NCBI GenBank assembly: GCA_039583875.1
Contig: CM077147.1
Span: forward strand, 112,650,440 to 112,714,439
Source: Platanthera guangdongensis
Taxonomy: Eukaryota > Streptophyta > Magnoliopsida > Asparagales > Orchidaceae
Length of the DNA: 64,000 bases
Direction: 5' to 3'
Part shown: positions 62,385 to 64,000 of the stretch, piece by piece
Numbering within the stretch: position 1 is the first letter of the stretch
Layout of the letters: each line of letters begins with the position of its first letter
Position numbers and translations under genes: made by a program
Notes under the pieces: generated by a model
What the model was told of the DNA's origin: nothing
The model's input: the letters and a program-made list of their open reading frames with translations, nothing else
The model's database searches: none

Positions 62385-64000
62385 ATGACCCGAGCAAATC
62401 CGTCGCTACTTGTGGATTTGGACCCAGAAATCGAACGCTCCTTTCAGAGACAACTACGATTCGGGGCTTCCACTTCTCAAACAGCGGTTGAGGGTTCCTT
62501 CGGGGATTGTAATTATTCTGAAATGGGAGATCCCAACCCAGGAATGGCTCAGCAAAGGACTATGTCCGATTATGCTCGACCCAACCTGGAGGGGACTGAA
62601 ACAAGTATTGTTCGACCTGCAATTGCGAACAATAACTTCGAGCTTAAGCCTAGCATCATACAAATGGTGCAGCAATATGTACAGTTCGACGGATTACAAG
62701 ATGAAGATCCGAACTTACATATTGCTAATTTTCTTGAAATCTGTGACACCTTTAAAATTAATGGTGTTTCAGACGATGCTATTAGGCTAAGACTCTTCCC
62801 ATTCTCCTTAAGGACTAAAGCCAAACAGTGGTTGAGTTCTCTTCCAAGAGGATCAATCACTACTTGGAACATTTTAACTGAAAAATTTCTTTCTCGTTAT
62901 TTTCCCCGCGCCAAAACTGCTAAGCTTCGAAATGATATAACTTCATATTCTCAAATTGATTCTGAGACCCTCTATGACACTTGGGAGAGGTTCAAAGAAC
63001 TTTTGAGAAGATGCCCACATCATGCTCTGCCTGTCTGGTTGCAGGTTCAGACATTTTATAATGGGCTAAACCAAGAGACAAAGCAAATGATAGATGCCGC
63101 TTCCGCTGGTTCTTTAGACCGCAAAACTCCGGAAGCCGCTCTTGAGCTTATCGAGGACATGGCGATGAACACTTATCAGTGGAATTCGACCAGGTCTCGC
63201 CCATCTAAACCTGCAGGTATCTATGAAGTGGATTCGGTGACGTAACTGGCGATGCAAGTGGAAATGCTAAACAAGAAGATCTCGGAGATGACTGCTCCCT
63301 CCGCCGCTAAGGTATATGAAAATGCTGTTGCTGCCGAGCAGGTGGATTATCTGGGGAACATACCCAGGCCTGCTCAAAATAATTCTGCCAATAATTTTTC
63401 TACTTTTTCGAATTTTTCTTCCCCTCCTGGTTTTAATGCTGCTACGAATTCTTATCATCCTGGATGGCGTAACCATCCTAATTTTTCATGGAGTAATAAT
63501 GCTAACGTAGTACGCCCACCGCACGATTTTACACCACCACCACAACCACAACAAAATTTTCAAAAACCTTCCCCTTTGGAAGAGATCTTTGCTAAGTATA
63601 TAAGCTCAAACGATGCTACTATTAGAAACATAACGGGATCAATTAAAAATTTAGAAAATCAGGTCGGCCAACTCGCCAAGGCTTTTTATGAGAGACCACC
63701 TGGAACTCTTCCCTCGAACACTGAGCCTAACCCAAGGGAACACGCAAATGCGATTTCCCTTCGGAGCGGTAAAGTTGTTAACGAGCCCACCACAAGGGAA
63801 GAGCCAAGGGTGATTGTCCCTCCTGTTTGTACCCCCATGGAAAATGACAACTTAGATCTTGAAAAAGAAAAATCTACACTTGAAAAAGAAAAGGATAGTT
63901 CTATTATTTCTGATTCTGAAAAAAAGACAAATGGTTTTCAAAATGATGCTCCAATCGTTCTAAAGGAATTTCCGCCACCTCCTTATCCGGCTAGACTTAG
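62385..64000 (+). pseudogene. gag: Athila-like gag, one in-frame stop, runs off the window
   Basis: First ATG 62385 (MTRANPSLLVDLDPEIER). The Ty3/gypsy capsid region includes FELKPSIIQMVQQYVQF, DPNLHIANFLEICDTF, LFPFSLRTKAKQWLSSLP, FLSRYFPRAKTAKLRNDI and YDTWERFKELLRRCPHH, typical of Athila gag. TAA at 63243-63245 interrupts it, but the frame continues: VEMLNKKISEM, YHPGWRNHPNFSWSNN, LENQVGQLAKAF, PREHANAISLRSGK and ends at LKEFPPPPYPARL, the usual lead-in to the protease region. CCHC knuckle and pol are not yet reached. Full-length gag would exceed 530 codons. Confidence 0.88.

Larger units (their letters stand above)
60129..64000 (+). mobile_element. Athila-like Ty3/gypsy retrotransposon, 5' part
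   Basis: LTR 60129-61999, primer site of Athila type, T-rich leader, and gag to the window end. The flanking bases on the left are GGCTC (60124-60128), inside coding sequence of the Tat-associated gene; the other end is outside the window. Confidence 0.9.

Overview
The window is plant nuclear DNA made almost entirely of nested LTR retrotransposons. No host gene, tRNA or rRNA is visible. The evidence for a plant is Ty1/copia elements with initiator-Met-tRNA primer sites and an extra ORF downstream of pol (SIRE/Maximus-like), an Athila-type Ty3/gypsy element with the typical TGGCACCGTTGCCGGGG-type primer site, and a Tat-like gypsy fragment with antisense genes. The species cannot be named from this sequence; a large, repeat-rich angiosperm genome fits.

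Layout. 1-9796: element A (copia, minus), lying in a fragment of element D (plus, 9797-10640). 10641-11111 and 24188-28414: element C (minus), split by element B (plus, 11112-24187), which has two LTRs and a perfect target duplication TATGT. 28415-32543: long gypsy-type LTR (minus). 32544-34203: LTR of element G (plus). 34204-35790: 3' end of element H (minus). 35791-37632: LTR and gag start of element I (plus). 37633-41501: 3' end of element J (minus). 41502-52585: element E (plus), its 3' LTR cut short and fused to 52580-56377, a second copy of 29619-33439. 56378-60128: GC-rich Tat-like 3' end with two genes on the opposite strand, both with probable introns. 60129-64000: Athila LTR, primer site and gag, running off the window.

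The copia elements fall into two groups. Group 1 (A, B, H) has LTRs starting TGTTGGGTA and arrays of the palindrome GTGTCGACAC. G ends like this group but carries CTCGAG palindromes. Group 2 (C, E, I, J) has LTRs starting TGTTGGA and uses a 21-bp dyad, TCGTCGA-N7-TCGACGA, with many half sites. The arrays sit in U3 and again between pol and the extra ORF (ORF2); in C and E the dyad also lies inside gag coding sequence. ORF2 proteins of the two groups are distant relatives. My main hypothesis is that ORF2, or a host factor, recognises these family-specific palindromes, much as VANC proteins recognise motif arrays in VANDAL transposons. This is an inference.

Every element is damaged. Many nonsense codons are C-to-T or G-to-A changes (CAG or TGG to stop), as expected of methylated, silenced DNA. 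The RT of A has lost an active-site Asp (YVDG) and the RNase H of B a conserved Glu. Positions were read by eye; element boundaries rest on TG...CA ends, primer sites and polypurine tracts.
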